Of a DNA stretch of 64,000 nt, positions 7,636-16,766 are shown piece by piece. Under the pieces are notes generated by a model, which was not told the origin of the DNA, did not search any database, and saw nothing but the letters and a program-made list of their open reading frames with translations. The stretch is from JAJDXW01 sp965243335. GTDB lineage: Bacteria; Pseudomonadota; Gammaproteobacteria; HK1. The position numbers were made by a program, and so were the translations under genes. Every line of letters starts with the position of its first letter. The first letter of the stretch is position 1. The stretch is taken from contig OZ251545.1 in NCBI GenBank assembly GCA_965243335.1, forward strand, positions 4,836,001 through 4,900,000. Reading direction: 5' to 3'.

Positions 7636-8646
7636 TCAGGCGCCGGCCCGTCTCGCCTCTTCCGCCTCCGCCTCGGCTTCCCTTGCGTCGTAGTCGGGGT
7701 CCGGGTTCTCCCGGCGGCGGATGGCGTCCTGCTCGCGGCCCTTGAGGAGCGCGGTGAGGGCCTCGTTGTAGGGCGCCGCGAGGCCGAGCCGGTGCGATTC
7801 GCGCACCAGCGCCCCGTTGATGGCGTCGATCTCGGTGCGCCGGGCGGACTCGACGTGCTGGAGCATCGAGGGGCGGCTGAATTTGAGCCGGCAGCTCCGC
7901 TTGATCCCCGCCCGCACGTCCGCCTCCGGGATCGGGAGGCCCTTTGCCCGCACCAGGGCGAACGCCTCGTCCAGCACCCGGTCCTGGAGCGCGTCCATCT
8001 CCGGGAGGCGCGCGACCTCGCCGAGGCGGAGGCCCGTGGTGGCGCAGAGCGCGTTGACGGCGCTGTTGATGATGAACTTGGTCCAGATCCTCGTGTTCAC
8101 GTCGTCCTCGACGTGGACCTCGAACCCGGCTCGCTCGACCGCCTCCGCCGCCCGCCGGAGGCGGTCGGTGCGCCGGCCGTCCAGCTCGCCGATCGAGGTC
8201 GGGCCGCGGTGGGTCATCACCACGTGGCCGGGGGCCTCGACGAGGGCGCTGCACATGCTGGAGCCGCCGAGCACCCGCGCTGCCCCCAGCTCCTCGCGCA
8301 GCGTCTCGACGTTCCCGATCCCGTTCTGGAAGGTAACCGCACAGCCTTCCGGGGCGAGAAGGCGGCCCGCCGCCCGCGCCGCCTCGCGGGTCGCGTTGCT
8401 GTCGGTGAAGACGATGGCGAGGTCGGCCCAGCCGCCGCCCGCCGGCTCGAGCCCTTCCGGCGATTCGGCGGCCGGTACCCGCACGACGTGCTCCCCGAAG
8501 ACGCCGGAGACCCGGAGCCCGCCGCTCCGGATCGCTTCCACGTGGTCGCTCCTCGTGTCGATCAGGCCCACGTCCTCGCCGGCGACGGCGAGCAGCCCGC
8601 CGTAGGCGCCGCCCATCGCCCCCGCTCCGATGACCGCGATCCGCAT
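7636..8646 (-). CDS. Ketopantoate reductase family (ApbA/PanE) dehydrogenase
   Basis: A 336-residue NADPH-dependent dehydrogenase. The N-terminal Rossmann motif IGAGAMGGAYG (residues 6-16), FQNGIGN and the TRIWTKFIINSAVNAL helix with the catalytic-type Lys and Asn match PanE/ApbA. PanE reduces 2-dehydropantoate to pantoate for CoA synthesis, but many paralogues act on other 2-oxoacids, so I give no symbol. The last 45 residues are an Ala/Glu/Arg-rich tail beyond the normal family length of about 300. The ATG at 8644-8646 is preceded by GAGGGCGGAG. No pantothenate gene is near. Confidence 0.85.
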   Translation of the reverse strand: MRIAVIGAGAMGGAYGGLLAVAGEDVGLIDTRSDHVEAIRSGGLRVSGVFGEHVVRVPAAESPEGLEPAGGGWADLAIVFTDSNATREAARAAGRLLAPEGCAVTFQNGIGNVETLREELGAARVLGGSSMCSALVEAPGHVVMTHRGPTSIGELDGRRTDRLRRAAEAVERAGFEVHVEDDVNTRIWTKFIINSAVNALCATTGLRLGEVARLPEMDALQDRVLDEAFALVRAKGLPIPEADVRAGIKRSCRLKFSRPSMLQHVESARRTEIDAINGALVRESHRLGLAAPYNEALTALLKGREQDAIRRRENPDPDYDAREAEAEAEEARRAGA

Positions 8647-8863
8647 CCGCTCCGCCCTCTGGTTCGACGCTACCGCCCGCGCGCATTCCAAACCCATCGG
8701 GCCGCCCGCGCAAGCGGCTGCGGTGTCCGCGCCGCCGAAGGCGCACCCGGCCCTGACGTGCTCGACGAAAAGCGCACCTGTCTCGGGGAAATTCGTGGGT
8801 CGGGGAGGCCGCGCCGGGGGCGGGAACCCCCGCCCCGCCGGTGCGGCGCGGCCCAGCCGGCGG

Positions 8864-9895
8864 CTACGCGGCCCGGACGCAGCGGACCATGTGGCGCGGC
8901 GAGAGCTCGACCGCGGGCGGCGGGGACTCGCAGCGCGGCTCGGCGTGCCGGCAGCGCGGCGCGAACGCGCACCCGGCGGGAAGGCGGGTCATGTCGGGGG
9001 GCGAGCCGGGGATCGCCTCCAGCCGGGCGCCGCGCAGCGAGCCGTGCACGGTCGAGGTCAGGAGCCCCTGGGTATAGGGGTGGCGCGGGTCGCGCATGAT
9101 CCTCCGCACCGGCCCGGTCTCCACGAACCGGCCGCCGTACATGACCGCGATCCGGTCCGCGATCTCGACCGCGACCCCCACGTCGTGGGTCACGAAGATG
9201 ACCGCCATCCCCAGCTCCCGCTGAAGCTCCCGCAGGAGCAGCAGGATCTGGATCTGCACGGTCGCGTCGAGCGCGGTCGTCGGCTCGTCGGCGAGCAGCA
9301 GGCTCGGGCGGCACGAGAGCGCGAGGGCGATCATCGCCCGCTGGCGCATCCCCCCGGAGAGCTCGTGCGGGTAGGCGCGGAGGCGGCGCGCCGGGGACGG
9401 GATCCGCACCCGTTCGAGCAGGTCGAGCGCGCGGCGGGTCGCTTCCGGCCGGCCCACCCCTTCATGGCGGACGATCGTTTCGGTGATCTGCCGCCCCACC
9501 GTATACACCGGGTCGAACGCGACCATCGGCTCCTGGAAGATCATCCCCACCTCCGTCCCGCGGAGGTCGGCGAGGTCCCGCTCGCTCATCGCGAGCACGT
9601 CGCGCCCCCCGATCTCGATGCGTCCCGCGAGGCGGGACCGGCGGGGCGGGAGGAGGCGCATCAGGGCCCGGAGGGTGACGCTCTTGCCGGAGCCCGACTC
9701 GCCGAGGATGCACAGCACCTCGCCGGGGTCGAGGGTGAACGAGACCGAGTTCACCGCCTGCACCGTCGCGTCGCGGCTCTCGAACCGGACCGTCACGTCC
9801 TCGGCCCGGACGAGCGGGCGCCGGGCGGCGGCTGCGGCGAGGCCGGAGGCGGCGCGGCCGGACGCGGGGTTGGCGCCGGGGCCGGGGGCGCTCAT
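8864..9895 (-). CDS. Peptide/nickel-type ABC transporter ATP-binding protein (DppD/OppD-like)
   Basis: A 343-residue ABC ATPase. It has the Walker A GESGSGKS, the Q-loop at MIFQEPM, the ABC signature LSGGMRQRAMIALAL, Walker B LLLADEPTTALD and the switch His in FVTHDVG. The C-terminal PAGCAFAPRCRHAEPRC segment is the cysteine-rich oligopeptide/dipeptide transporter extension, which can hold an iron-sulfur cluster. It is the last gene of the transporter operon; its ATG overlaps the stop of the second ATPase gene (ATGA). It powers import of a peptide-like or amide substrate, together with two permeases and a periplasmic binding protein. A GC-rich hairpin at 8817-8836 follows the stop and might end transcription. 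Confidence 0.93.
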   Translation of the reverse strand: MSAPGPGANPASGRAASGLAAAAARRPLVRAEDVTVRFESRDATVQAVNSVSFTLDPGEVLCILGESGSGKSVTLRALMRLLPPRRSRLAGRIEIGGRDVLAMSERDLADLRGTEVGMIFQEPMVAFDPVYTVGRQITETIVRHEGVGRPEATRRALDLLERVRIPSPARRLRAYPHELSGGMRQRAMIALALSCRPSLLLADEPTTALDATVQIQILLLLRELQRELGMAVIFVTHDVGVAVEIADRIAVMYGGRFVETGPVRRIMRDPRHPYTQGLLTSTVHGSLRGARLEAIPGSPPDMTRLPAGCAFAPRCRHAEPRCESPPPAVELSPRHMVRCVRAA

Positions 9896-11187
9896 CGCCC
9901 GCTCGGGGCCGGGGCCAGGCCGTGCCCGGAGCCCGCCGCCCGCATGTGGCACGCGACGAGATGGCCTCTTCCTTCGGCGCCGCCCCCGCGGTCCCGGCCT
10001 TCCGCCCCGGCTTCGCCGTCCGCGCCCGGCGCCCCGGCGGCTGGCCCACGCGCGGCGGCTGGCCCGTTTCCTTCCCCGCCGTCTCCGTCTCGCCGCCCGC
10101 CGTCCCCGCGGCCCCCGCCATCCTCGCCGCCCGCACTCGCATCCGGCACGAGGGCGAGCGGCGGCTCGGCGCGCCGGCAGACGTCGTCGGCGAAGCGGCA
10201 CCGGGTATGGAAGCGGCAGCCCGGCGGCGGGTTGATCGGGTTCGGCGGGTCCCCGGTGAGCGGCGGGCGATCCGTCCGCCGGTCGGGGTCCATGGACGGC
10301 ATGGCGGAGAGGAGCGCTTCGGTGTAGGGATGCTGCATCCGCTCGTAGATGTCGTCCGTCGATCCGATCTCCACCACCTTCCCCAAGTACATCACGAGCA
10401 CCCGGTCGCTCATGTACTGGACGACGTTGAGGTCGTGGGAGATGAAGATGTAGGTGAGCCCCAGCTCGCGCCGGAGGTCGAGCAGGAGGTTCAGCACCTG
10501 CGCTTCCACGGACTTGTCGAGGGCGGACACCGCCTCGTCGAGGATGAGCAGCCGCGGCTCGAGGGCGAGCGCGCGGGCGATGTTCACCCGCTGGCGCTGG
10601 CCGCCGGAAAGCTCGTGCGGATAGCGCCGGATGAACTGCGCGGGGTCGAGCCCGACCAGGGTGAACAGCTCGCGGGCGCGCTCGCGGGCGGCCTCCGCCG
10701 ACACCCCGTGCACCTTCGGGCCGAACATGATGGTCTCCTCGATCGGCAGGCGCGGGTTGAGCGAGGAGTACGAGTCCTGGAACACCATCTGCATCTGCCG
10801 GCGCAGCGCGCGCAGCCCCGCCGCGTCGTCGGCCCGCACGAGGGCCCCGTCGAACGCGACGCTCCCCGCGTCGGCCCGGATGAGATGCATGAGCAGGCGC
10901 GCGGTCGTCGACTTGCCGCAGCCGGACTCGCCCACGATCCCGAGCACCTCGCCGGGCCGGACGGCGAGGTCGACGTCGTCGACCGCCTTGACCCGCGCCA
11001 CCGTGCGGTTGAGGACGCCGCCCCGCACCGGGAAGTGCTTGCGCAGGCCCCGGACGTCGAGCAGCGGGGGCGGCAGGGGCGGCGGCGCGCGGCCCGGCTC
11101 GGCGCCGTTCGGCCCGCCGCCGTTCGGCGCGGCGGCGCTCCCGGCTCCTTCGCCCCGCGCTCCTCCCCCCGGCGCGGCGGCGCTCAC
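9892..11187 (-). CDS. Peptide/nickel-type ABC transporter ATP-binding protein (DppF/OppF-like)
   Basis: A 431-residue second ATPase of the transporter. It shows Walker A GESGCGKST, Q-loop VFQDSYSSLNPR (typical of OppF/DppF), signature LSGGQRQRVNIARAL and Walker B LLILDEAVSALD, then the PPGCRFHTRCRFADDVC oligopeptide extension. Members are usually about 330 residues. The extra length comes from a Gly/Pro-rich leader before the ABC domain and a Gly/Asp/Arg-rich low-complexity tail of about 70 residues, probably disordered. The GTG start at 11187 overlaps the permease stop (GTGA), and its stop overlaps the next ATG, so the four downstream genes are all translationally coupled. Confidence 0.92.
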   Translation of the reverse strand: MSAAAPGGGARGEGAGSAAAPNGGGPNGAEPGRAPPPLPPPLLDVRGLRKHFPVRGGVLNRTVARVKAVDDVDLAVRPGEVLGIVGESGCGKSTTARLLMHLIRADAGSVAFDGALVRADDAAGLRALRRQMQMVFQDSYSSLNPRLPIEETIMFGPKVHGVSAEAARERARELFTLVGLDPAQFIRRYPHELSGGQRQRVNIARALALEPRLLILDEAVSALDKSVEAQVLNLLLDLRRELGLTYIFISHDLNVVQYMSDRVLVMYLGKVVEIGSTDDIYERMQHPYTEALLSAMPSMDPDRRTDRPPLTGDPPNPINPPPGCRFHTRCRFADDVCRRAEPPLALVPDASAGGEDGGGRGDGGRRDGDGGEGNGPAAARGPAAGAPGADGEAGAEGRDRGGGAEGRGHLVACHMRAAGSGHGLAPAPSGR

Positions 11188-12092
11188 AGCCGCACGTCCA
11201 TCGCGCTCCGCAGCCCGTCGCTCAGCAGGTTGAAGGTGAGGGAGGTGAGGAAGATCATCGCCCCGGGGAGCGCCGCCACCCACGGGTTGACGTAGATCGA
11301 CTGCCGCAGGGTGTTCAGCATGAGCCCCCACTCGGGTTCGGGGGGCTCGGTGCCGAGGCCGAGGAAGCTGAGCCCGGACGCGAGGATGATGCTCACGCTG
11401 ATGAGGCTGGTCGAATAGATGAACACCGGCCCCAGCACGTTGCTCAGGACGTGGACCCGGATGATCTTCAGGCTCCCGGCGCCGCTCGCCCGCGCCGCCT
11501 CCACGTAGTCGAGGGAGCGGACCCCGGTGGTGACGCTCTCCGTCACGCGGGTGATCGGCGGGATGAAGACCAGGGTGAGGGAGACGATGGCGTTGCCGAT
11601 CCCGGCCCCGAGCGCGCCCGAGATCGCGACCGCGAGCAGCACGGACGGGAAGGCGTAGAAGACGTCCATCACCCGCATGATCAGCATGTTCACCCGCCCC
11701 CCGAGGAAGCCCGCGACGAGGCCGAGGCTCCCTCCGATGGCGAGGGCGAAGACGATGGGGCTGATGCCCATGAAGAGCGACAGCCGCCCGCCGTAGATGA
11801 GCCGGGTCAGCATGTCGCGGCCCATCTCGTCCGCCCCGAGCGGGTAGCCGGGGGTCCCGATGGGCTTCAGGCGCTTGATCATGCTCGCCTTGTAGGGGTC
11901 GGCGAGCGCGATGAGGTCCGCGAACGCGGCGGAGAGGAGGATGAGCAGCAGGACGACGCCGCACACGACCGTGACCTTGTCCTCGCGGACCCGGAGGGCC
12001 ACCGTGGCCCAGTAGCCGCGCGACCGCACCGCGACCTGCGCCGCGTCGACGGCCGCCTGCTGCTTCCCGTCGAGCGCCGGCCCGGTCGTCAC
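11184..12092 (-). CDS. Peptide/nickel-type ABC transporter permease (DppC/OppC-like)
   Basis: A 302-residue inner-membrane permease with about six hydrophobic helices. The N-terminal cytoplasmic segment is followed by a first helix (VVCGVVLLLILLSAAFADLI), then GADEMGRDMLTRLIYGGRLSL, the characteristic start of OppC/DppC proteins, and the EAA loop region YVEAARASGAGSLKIIRVHVL that contacts the ATPase. The C-terminus WGLMLNTLRQ...GLRSAMDVRL is also typical. The GTG start overlaps the upstream permease stop (GTGA). It forms the translocation pore with the DppB-like permease. The substrate is set by the binding protein and is not predictable from this gene. Confidence 0.93.
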   Translation of the reverse strand: MTTGPALDGKQQAAVDAAQVAVRSRGYWATVALRVREDKVTVVCGVVLLLILLSAAFADLIALADPYKASMIKRLKPIGTPGYPLGADEMGRDMLTRLIYGGRLSLFMGISPIVFALAIGGSLGLVAGFLGGRVNMLIMRVMDVFYAFPSVLLAVAISGALGAGIGNAIVSLTLVFIPPITRVTESVTTGVRSLDYVEAARASGAGSLKIIRVHVLSNVLGPVFIYSTSLISVSIILASGLSFLGLGTEPPEPEWGLMLNTLRQSIYVNPWVAALPGAMIFLTSLTFNLLSDGLRSAMDVRL

Positions 12093-13042
12093 TGGCGCGA
12101 CATCCGGGGGTCGATCGACGACTGCATGACGTCGACGAGGAGGTTCAGCAGCACGAAGAACATCGCGAGCACGAGGATCGTCCCCTGGAGAAGGGGCAGG
12201 TCGCGTTCGAAGATCGCGCTGTTGAGGAGCGAGCCCGTGCCCGGCCACTGGAACACGGTCTCCACCAGGATGGAGCCGCCGAGCAGGTAGCCGAGCTGCA
12301 AGCCCATGACCGCGAGGGTCGTCGGGGCGGCGTTGCGGACGACGTGCCGGAGGACCTGGCGGTGGAGCAGGCCCTTGGCGTGAAGGGCCTGGACGAACTC
12401 CTGGTTCAGGATCTCCGCCACCGTGGCCCGCACCGTCCGGGTGATGAGGCCCATCGGGATGACCGCGAGGGTGACCACCGGCAGCACCAGGTGGCGCAGG
12501 TGCTCCGCGTCCCACTCCCAGGCGGTCGAGCCGCCCGGCCCCATGCCGAAGGACGGGAGCACGTTCAGCTCCACCGAGAAGATGATGACGAGGACGAGGC
12601 CCAGCCAGTAGTGGGGGACGCTGACCCCGGTGATCGCGAAGGAGGTCGCCGCCTTGTCGATCCAGCTCCCCTGGAAGTAGCCGGCGATCCCGCCGAAGAG
12701 GGCCCCCAGGGTGAACCCGAGGAGGGTCCCCCCGACGGCCAGCAGGAAGGTGTTGGGCACCGCGATCCGAAGCTCGGCCGCGACCTCGCGGCCGCGGGCG
12801 ACGGAGACCCCGAGGTCGCCGGTCAGCACCCGTCCGAGCCAGGTCACGTACTGGACGGGAAGCGGGCGGTCGAACCCGTAGGCCTTCCGGAGGTCCTGCA
12901 CCATCTCTTCCGGCGCGTCCGGCGGCACCACCGCGCTCAGCGGGTCGCCGGGGGACATGTGCACCAGGGCGAAGACGAGGACCGTCACCCCGAGCCCGAT
13001 CGGGATGACGTAGAGGACCCGGCGGATCAGGTAGTCGAACAT
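12089..13042 (-). CDS. Peptide/nickel-type ABC transporter permease (DppB/OppB-like)
   Basis: A 317-residue inner-membrane permease with an N-terminal YLIRRVLYVIPIGLGVTVLVF helix, typical of DppB/OppB, about six membrane spans and the EAA motif region FVQALHAKGLLHRQVLRHVVRNA. MSPGDPL near residue 30 is a family hallmark. The ATG at 13040-13042 has no good ribosome site, but the protein begins exactly where relatives do. A 173-base spacer with a strong hairpin separates it from the binding-protein gene upstream, so permease expression is probably lower than that of the binding protein. Confidence 0.93.
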   Translation of the reverse strand: MFDYLIRRVLYVIPIGLGVTVLVFALVHMSPGDPLSAVVPPDAPEEMVQDLRKAYGFDRPLPVQYVTWLGRVLTGDLGVSVARGREVAAELRIAVPNTFLLAVGGTLLGFTLGALFGGIAGYFQGSWIDKAATSFAITGVSVPHYWLGLVLVIIFSVELNVLPSFGMGPGGSTAWEWDAEHLRHLVLPVVTLAVIPMGLITRTVRATVAEILNQEFVQALHAKGLLHRQVLRHVVRNAAPTTLAVMGLQLGYLLGGSILVETVFQWPGTGSLLNSAIFERDLPLLQGTILVLAMFFVLLNLLVDVMQSSIDPRMSRQ

Positions 13043-13153
13043 GCGGCGGCGGGGGGCGGGAAAGGAAACGGAACGGAGAGGAGGAGACGGGAGGGGAGGG
13101 GGCGCGGGCCGTGCTCCGCGGCCCGCGTAGCGCCGCCCGCGCCCCTCGGCAAA

Positions 13154-13180
13154 GGCCCGCCCGGCGAGCCCGGGCGGGCC
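13154..13180 (-). terminator. Attenuating hairpin between binding protein and permease genes
   Basis: A perfect 11-bp inverted repeat (GGCCCGCCCGG and CCGGGCGGGCC) with a 5-base loop, followed on the minus-strand transcript by TTT. It lies between the solute-binding protein stop and the first permease start. Such hairpins often trim or partly terminate the transcript so that more binding protein than membrane component is made. The U-tract is short, so it may stabilise an mRNA 3' end rather than terminate. Confidence 0.55.
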
Positions 13181-13215
13181 GTTCGTTCCCGCCGGTCCGT
13201 CCGGCTCCCTCCGGC

Positions 13216-14865
13216 CTAATCCATGTAGACCGGGGTGAGGGACTGGAACCAGTTGCGGGCCTGGACGAAGCCCTTGACTTCCTTCGTCATCGCCCGCGGG
13301 GCGACGTCGTGCACCACCCAGAGGAAGAGCGCGCTGTCCACCTCCCGGGTATGCACCTTCGCGAGCCAGCCGTTGCGTTCCTCCGGGGTGAACGCGAGCG
13401 AGGCGTTCTTGAGAAGCTCGTCCATCTCCTCGTCGCAGTGGTAGCCCCAGTTCACGCCGGCCGGCGCGTGGAGGTCGCAGCGCAGGAACCGGGTGAAGCT
13501 GCTGTACGGGTCCTGGGTCGTGTAGCTCACGTTGATGCCGTGCGCCCCGAGCGACTGCTCGGCCTTGGCCCCCGCCCGCCAGCGGTCGAGCAGGCTCTGC
13601 CACTCCATGACCTCGAACTCGACCTCGATCCCGACCTCCTTCAGGTTCTGCTGCATGTACTCGTTCATGGGGAGGGGCAGCATCTGCCCGGACCCGCTCG
13701 CCGAGATCAGCATCTTGGTGCGGATCGGGTTGTCCGGCCCGAAGCCCGCCTCCGCGAGCAGGGCCTTCGCGGCCTCCGGGTCGTACTCGAGCGCGAAGCT
13801 CGGGGTACCGAACCACGGGTCCCCGGGCGAGACGTGCCCCTTTGCCTGGATGGCGTAGCCGCCGAGCAGGGCGACGATGCCGTCACGGTCGATCGCGAGG
13901 TTCGCCGCCTTGCGCACCCGCACGTCGTTCCAGGGCGAGCCTTCGACCCGGCTCAGGTGCCAGGACCAGACGTGCGGATAGAGGTTCGACGAGATGACCA
14001 TCCCGCGCTCGACGAGCCGCGGGATCGCGTCCGGGGCCGGGGCCTCGATCCAGTCCACCTGCCCCGCGAGGAGGGCGGCGGTGCGGGCGTTCGGGTCCGG
14101 GAGCGGGATGGTGATCACCTTGTCGAGCTTCGGCTGGCGCGACGGGTCCCAGTGCTCCGCGAAGGGCGTGAACTCGGCGCGCTCCCGGGGGACGAGCTGG
14201 ACGAGCTGCCACGGGCCGGTGCCGGAGGGCTTCTCCGCGAACTTGTTCCAGTCACCGCCCGCCTCGTCGAACCGGGCCGGGCTCGACATCAGGATGTAGC
14301 AGACCTGGTACGGGAAGAAGCTGTCCGGGGACTTGGTGGTGAACTCGACGGTGTGGGAGTCGATCTTCTTCCAGCCCTTCGCGTTGGTCGCCGGGTCGTA
14401 GGCGAGGGACGGGATGCGGAAGTTCACCAGGGACGCCATCCGCGCGCTGTACTGCGGGGAGTCCTTGTCGAACAGCCGGTCGAAGTTCCAGAGCACCGCG
14501 TCGGCGTCGAAGTCCGACCCGTCGTGGAACTTCACGCCCTTGCGGAGGCGGAAGGTCCATTTGGTCTTGTCCGCCTCGTCGACCTCCCAGCTCTCGGCGA
14601 GCCCCGGGATGAGGCCGGACGCCTGCTCGGCGGAGCTCATGTCCCAGTTGATGAGGGCGTCGTAGAGCATGAGGCCCATGAACCGGAACCCCTCGAACCC
14701 CTGGTCGGGCTGGCCCCAGGAGAGGGGGATGTCCGCCGCGGTCATCCCGACCCGCAGGGTCCCTCCGGCGCGGGCGGTCGGCGCGGCGGCGAGACTGGTG
14801 ACGAGGGCGACCGCGGCCGCCCCGATCAGCATGTCTCGGAACGGAAGCCTTCTCTTTCGTGGCAT
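13216..14865 (-). CDS. ABC transporter substrate-binding protein, family 5 (DppA/OppA-like)
   Basis: A 549-residue periplasmic binding protein. Residues 1-31 form a signal peptide with a basic start (MPRKRR), a hydrophobic core and an Ala-x-Ala-like end (PTARA). SBP_bac_5 features include GLAESWEVDE, TKWTFRLRKGVKFHDG with DADAVLWN, and VRVRKAANLAIDRDGIV. It captures the ligand and delivers it to the DppBC-like permeases. The start ATG has AGGAGAAG at the right distance. It is the first transporter gene and lies 121 bases downstream of the amidase, so the transported compound may be the amidase substrate or product. Confidence 0.94.
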   Translation of the reverse strand: MPRKRRLPFRDMLIGAAAVALVTSLAAAPTARAGGTLRVGMTAADIPLSWGQPDQGFEGFRFMGLMLYDALINWDMSSAEQASGLIPGLAESWEVDEADKTKWTFRLRKGVKFHDGSDFDADAVLWNFDRLFDKDSPQYSARMASLVNFRIPSLAYDPATNAKGWKKIDSHTVEFTTKSPDSFFPYQVCYILMSSPARFDEAGGDWNKFAEKPSGTGPWQLVQLVPRERAEFTPFAEHWDPSRQPKLDKVITIPLPDPNARTAALLAGQVDWIEAPAPDAIPRLVERGMVISSNLYPHVWSWHLSRVEGSPWNDVRVRKAANLAIDRDGIVALLGGYAIQAKGHVSPGDPWFGTPSFALEYDPEAAKALLAEAGFGPDNPIRTKMLISASGSGQMLPLPMNEYMQQNLKEVGIEVEFEVMEWQSLLDRWRAGAKAEQSLGAHGINVSYTTQDPYSSFTRFLRCDLHAPAGVNWGYHCDEEMDELLKNASLAFTPEERNGWLAKVHTREVDSALFLWVVHDVAPRAMTKEVKGFVQARNWFQSLTPVYMD

Positions 14866-14986
14866 GGTTCTTCTCCTGTTGGTGGAAATGATGGTGGAAG
14901 GGAAGCGCCCGTCCGGGGCGCAGGATCGTCCGCGGGGCAAGCGGGAGCATTCGGGAACACGCGGGAACATGCCGGAGCGCGCCGGA

Positions 14987-16405
14987 TCAGAGGTCCGGGG
15001 CGCGGGCCGGGAAGCCGGTCGCGGCCTCGTAGGCGGCCGCGGCCCGGAACAGGGCCGCCTCGTCGAAGGGCCTTCCCGCGAGCTGGAACGAGCACGGCAG
15101 CCCGTTGCCGGTGAAGCCCGCCGGCATCACGATGGAGGGGCAGGTGAGGAAGCTGATGGGGAGGGTACAGCGCACGATGCCGGCGATGATCCGGGTGAAT
15201 TCGCGCGACGCCCCGACGTCGGTCTCCTTGATGGTCGGGACCGGCATCGGGAACACCGGCAGGTGGAGGACGTCGCACGCGCCGAACACCTGCTCCACGA
15301 AGTCGGCGACGATGCGCGGCCGGAGCTGGAGCGCCCGCAGGTACCAGGCGGCGGGGGTGGCGAGGCCGGGCTGGATCCGCGCCCGCACCTGCGGGCCGTA
15401 GTCGGCCCCCCGGTCCGCGAGCCAGTCCGCGTGCAGGGTCGCGGCCTCCGAGGTCTGGACCACGTGCTGGAGGTGGGCGACGTGCTCGTGGTGGGGCACG
15501 GTGACCTCGACGACCTCCGCCCCGAGGCCCGCGAGCTCGCCGAGCGAGCCGTCGAGCAGCGCCTTCACCTCCGGGACCACCGTGTCGTAATAGTAGTTCC
15601 GCGGCACGCCGACGCGGAGCCCGCGGAGGCCGTCGGGGGCGAGGGCCGCGGCCTCGTAGTCCGGCGTCGGGAGGGCGCTGCTCGTCGGGTCCTCCGGGTC
15701 GTGTCCCGCGATGACCCCGAGGAGGCGGGCCGAGTCGCGCACCGTGCGGGTGAGCGGCCCCGCGTTGTCGAGCGAGAACGAGAGGCCCATCATCGCGTGG
15801 CGGCTCACCCGGGTCTGGGTCGGCTTGATCCCGACGAGGCCGTTGGCGGCGGCCGGCAGGCGGACCGAACCGCCGGTGTCCGAGCCGAGCGCGCCGAAGA
15901 CGAGGCGGGCGGCCACCGAGGCCCCCGAGCCGCTCGACGACCCGCCCGAGATGTGCGCGGGGCTCCAGGCGTTGCGGCACGCCCCGAAGTGCGCGTTGTG
16001 GCCGGTCGGGCCGTGCGCGAACTCGGAGAGGTTGAGCCCGCCGACGTCGAGCGCGCCCGCCGCGTCGAGCCGGCGGAGCACGGTGGCGGTCCGGTCGGGG
16101 ACGAAGCCGCGCCGGATCTTCGATCCGCAGGTGCACACCACGCCCGCGCGGTAGAACATGTCCTTGTGGGCGAGGGGGACGCCGTGGAGCGGGCCGATGG
16201 GGCCGTCGCCGGCGGCAAGGGCGCGGTCCGCCGCGTCGGCCTGGGCGAGGGCCTCGTCAGGGTCGAAGCGGATGAAGCAGTTGAGGGCGCCGGCGTGGCG
16301 CTCGATGCGCTCGACGCAGGCGGCGGTGACCTCGCGGGAGGAGAGCGCGCGGGAGCGGATGCGCTCCGCCGCGTCACAGAGGGAGAGCTCGGCCGGAGAG
16401 GTCAT
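14987..16405 (-). CDS. Amidase signature-family hydrolase
   Basis: A 472-residue amidase of the GatA/amidase signature family. The Ser-cisSer-Lys triad is visible: Lys81 in PLAHKDMFY, Ser156 in ISGGSSSGSG and Ser180 in SDTGGSVRLP, with the same spacing as in GatA. The enzyme hydrolyses an amide to acid and ammonia; glutaminyl-tRNA amidotransferase is unlikely because no gatB is present. It has no signal peptide. Its ATG overlaps the stop of the small gene upstream (ATGA), and the peptide-type ABC transporter follows, suggesting an uptake-and-hydrolysis module. The first 20 residues and the upstream gene are duplicated at 18.1-18.4 kb. Confidence 0.92.
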   Translation of the reverse strand: MTSPAELSLCDAAERIRSRALSSREVTAACVERIERHAGALNCFIRFDPDEALAQADAADRALAAGDGPIGPLHGVPLAHKDMFYRAGVVCTCGSKIRRGFVPDRTATVLRRLDAAGALDVGGLNLSEFAHGPTGHNAHFGACRNAWSPAHISGGSSSGSGASVAARLVFGALGSDTGGSVRLPAAANGLVGIKPTQTRVSRHAMMGLSFSLDNAGPLTRTVRDSARLLGVIAGHDPEDPTSSALPTPDYEAAALAPDGLRGLRVGVPRNYYYDTVVPEVKALLDGSLGELAGLGAEVVEVTVPHHEHVAHLQHVVQTSEAATLHADWLADRGADYGPQVRARIQPGLATPAAWYLRALQLRPRIVADFVEQVFGACDVLHLPVFPMPVPTIKETDVGASREFTRIIAGIVRCTLPISFLTCPSIVMPAGFTGNGLPCSFQLAGRPFDEAALFRAAAAYEAATGFPARAPDL

Positions 16406-16766
16406 CGCGGCGCCCCTCCCTCGGGGTTGGCGCGGGCGCCTTCCTCCGCGCCGGGGCGGGAGGCGTCGCCGGCTCCGGCGCCAGCTTTGGCCCCGGCCCC
16501 GGAGGCTGCCGCGGCCGGGGCGAGCCGGCGCAGCGCCGCCGCCATCTCGGCCGGTTCGGCGTCGAAGCGGGGCCGGTCGGCGAGGGCCGCGAAGGCCGCC
16601 TTCGTGTTGGCGAGGAGGCGGGCCACGCGCGCCGCGTCGCCGTCGTCGAACTCCGCGTCCTGGGTCGCGCGGACGAACTCCGCGAGGGACGCGGCGCCCA
16701 CCTGGGTCGGCTCGTTCATGGGTGGCCTGCGCTCGGTTCCAAGGTCCGCCAAGCATATCCCATCGC
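16347..16766. repeat. Duplicated amidase-module segment, copy A
   Basis: This segment holds the 5' end of the amidase gene, the small gene and its upstream leader. It matches 18075-18442 closely on the same strand. Copy A is inside the intact module. Both copies end at the leader sequence CAAGCATATCCCATCGC. Confidence 0.85.
16402..16719 (-). CDS. Small amidase-associated protein
   Basis: A 105-residue protein starting MNEPTQVGAASLAEFVRATQ. The first 65 residues look helical and folded; the remainder is an Ala/Gly-rich linker ending NPEGGAPR. Its stop overlaps the amidase ATG, so the two are translated together. Its size and position recall the small GatC-like or AtzE-associated partners of amidases, but I see no clear GatC signature, so this is only a suggestion. 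A second copy, 17 residues shorter because of deletions in the linker, lies at 18129-18395. Retention of the folded part in both copies suggests it is a real gene. Confidence 0.68.
   Translation of the reverse strand: MNEPTQVGAASLAEFVRATQDAEFDDGDAARVARLLANTKAAFAALADRPRFDAEPAEMAAALRRLAPAAAASGAGAKAGAGAGDASRPGAEEGARANPEGGAPR

Noticed and set aside
14987..16405. Amidase as GatA of the Glu-tRNA(Gln) amidotransferase
   Set aside because: No gatB gene is adjacent and the gene is linked to a peptide-type transporter; the small upstream protein lacks a clear GatC signature.
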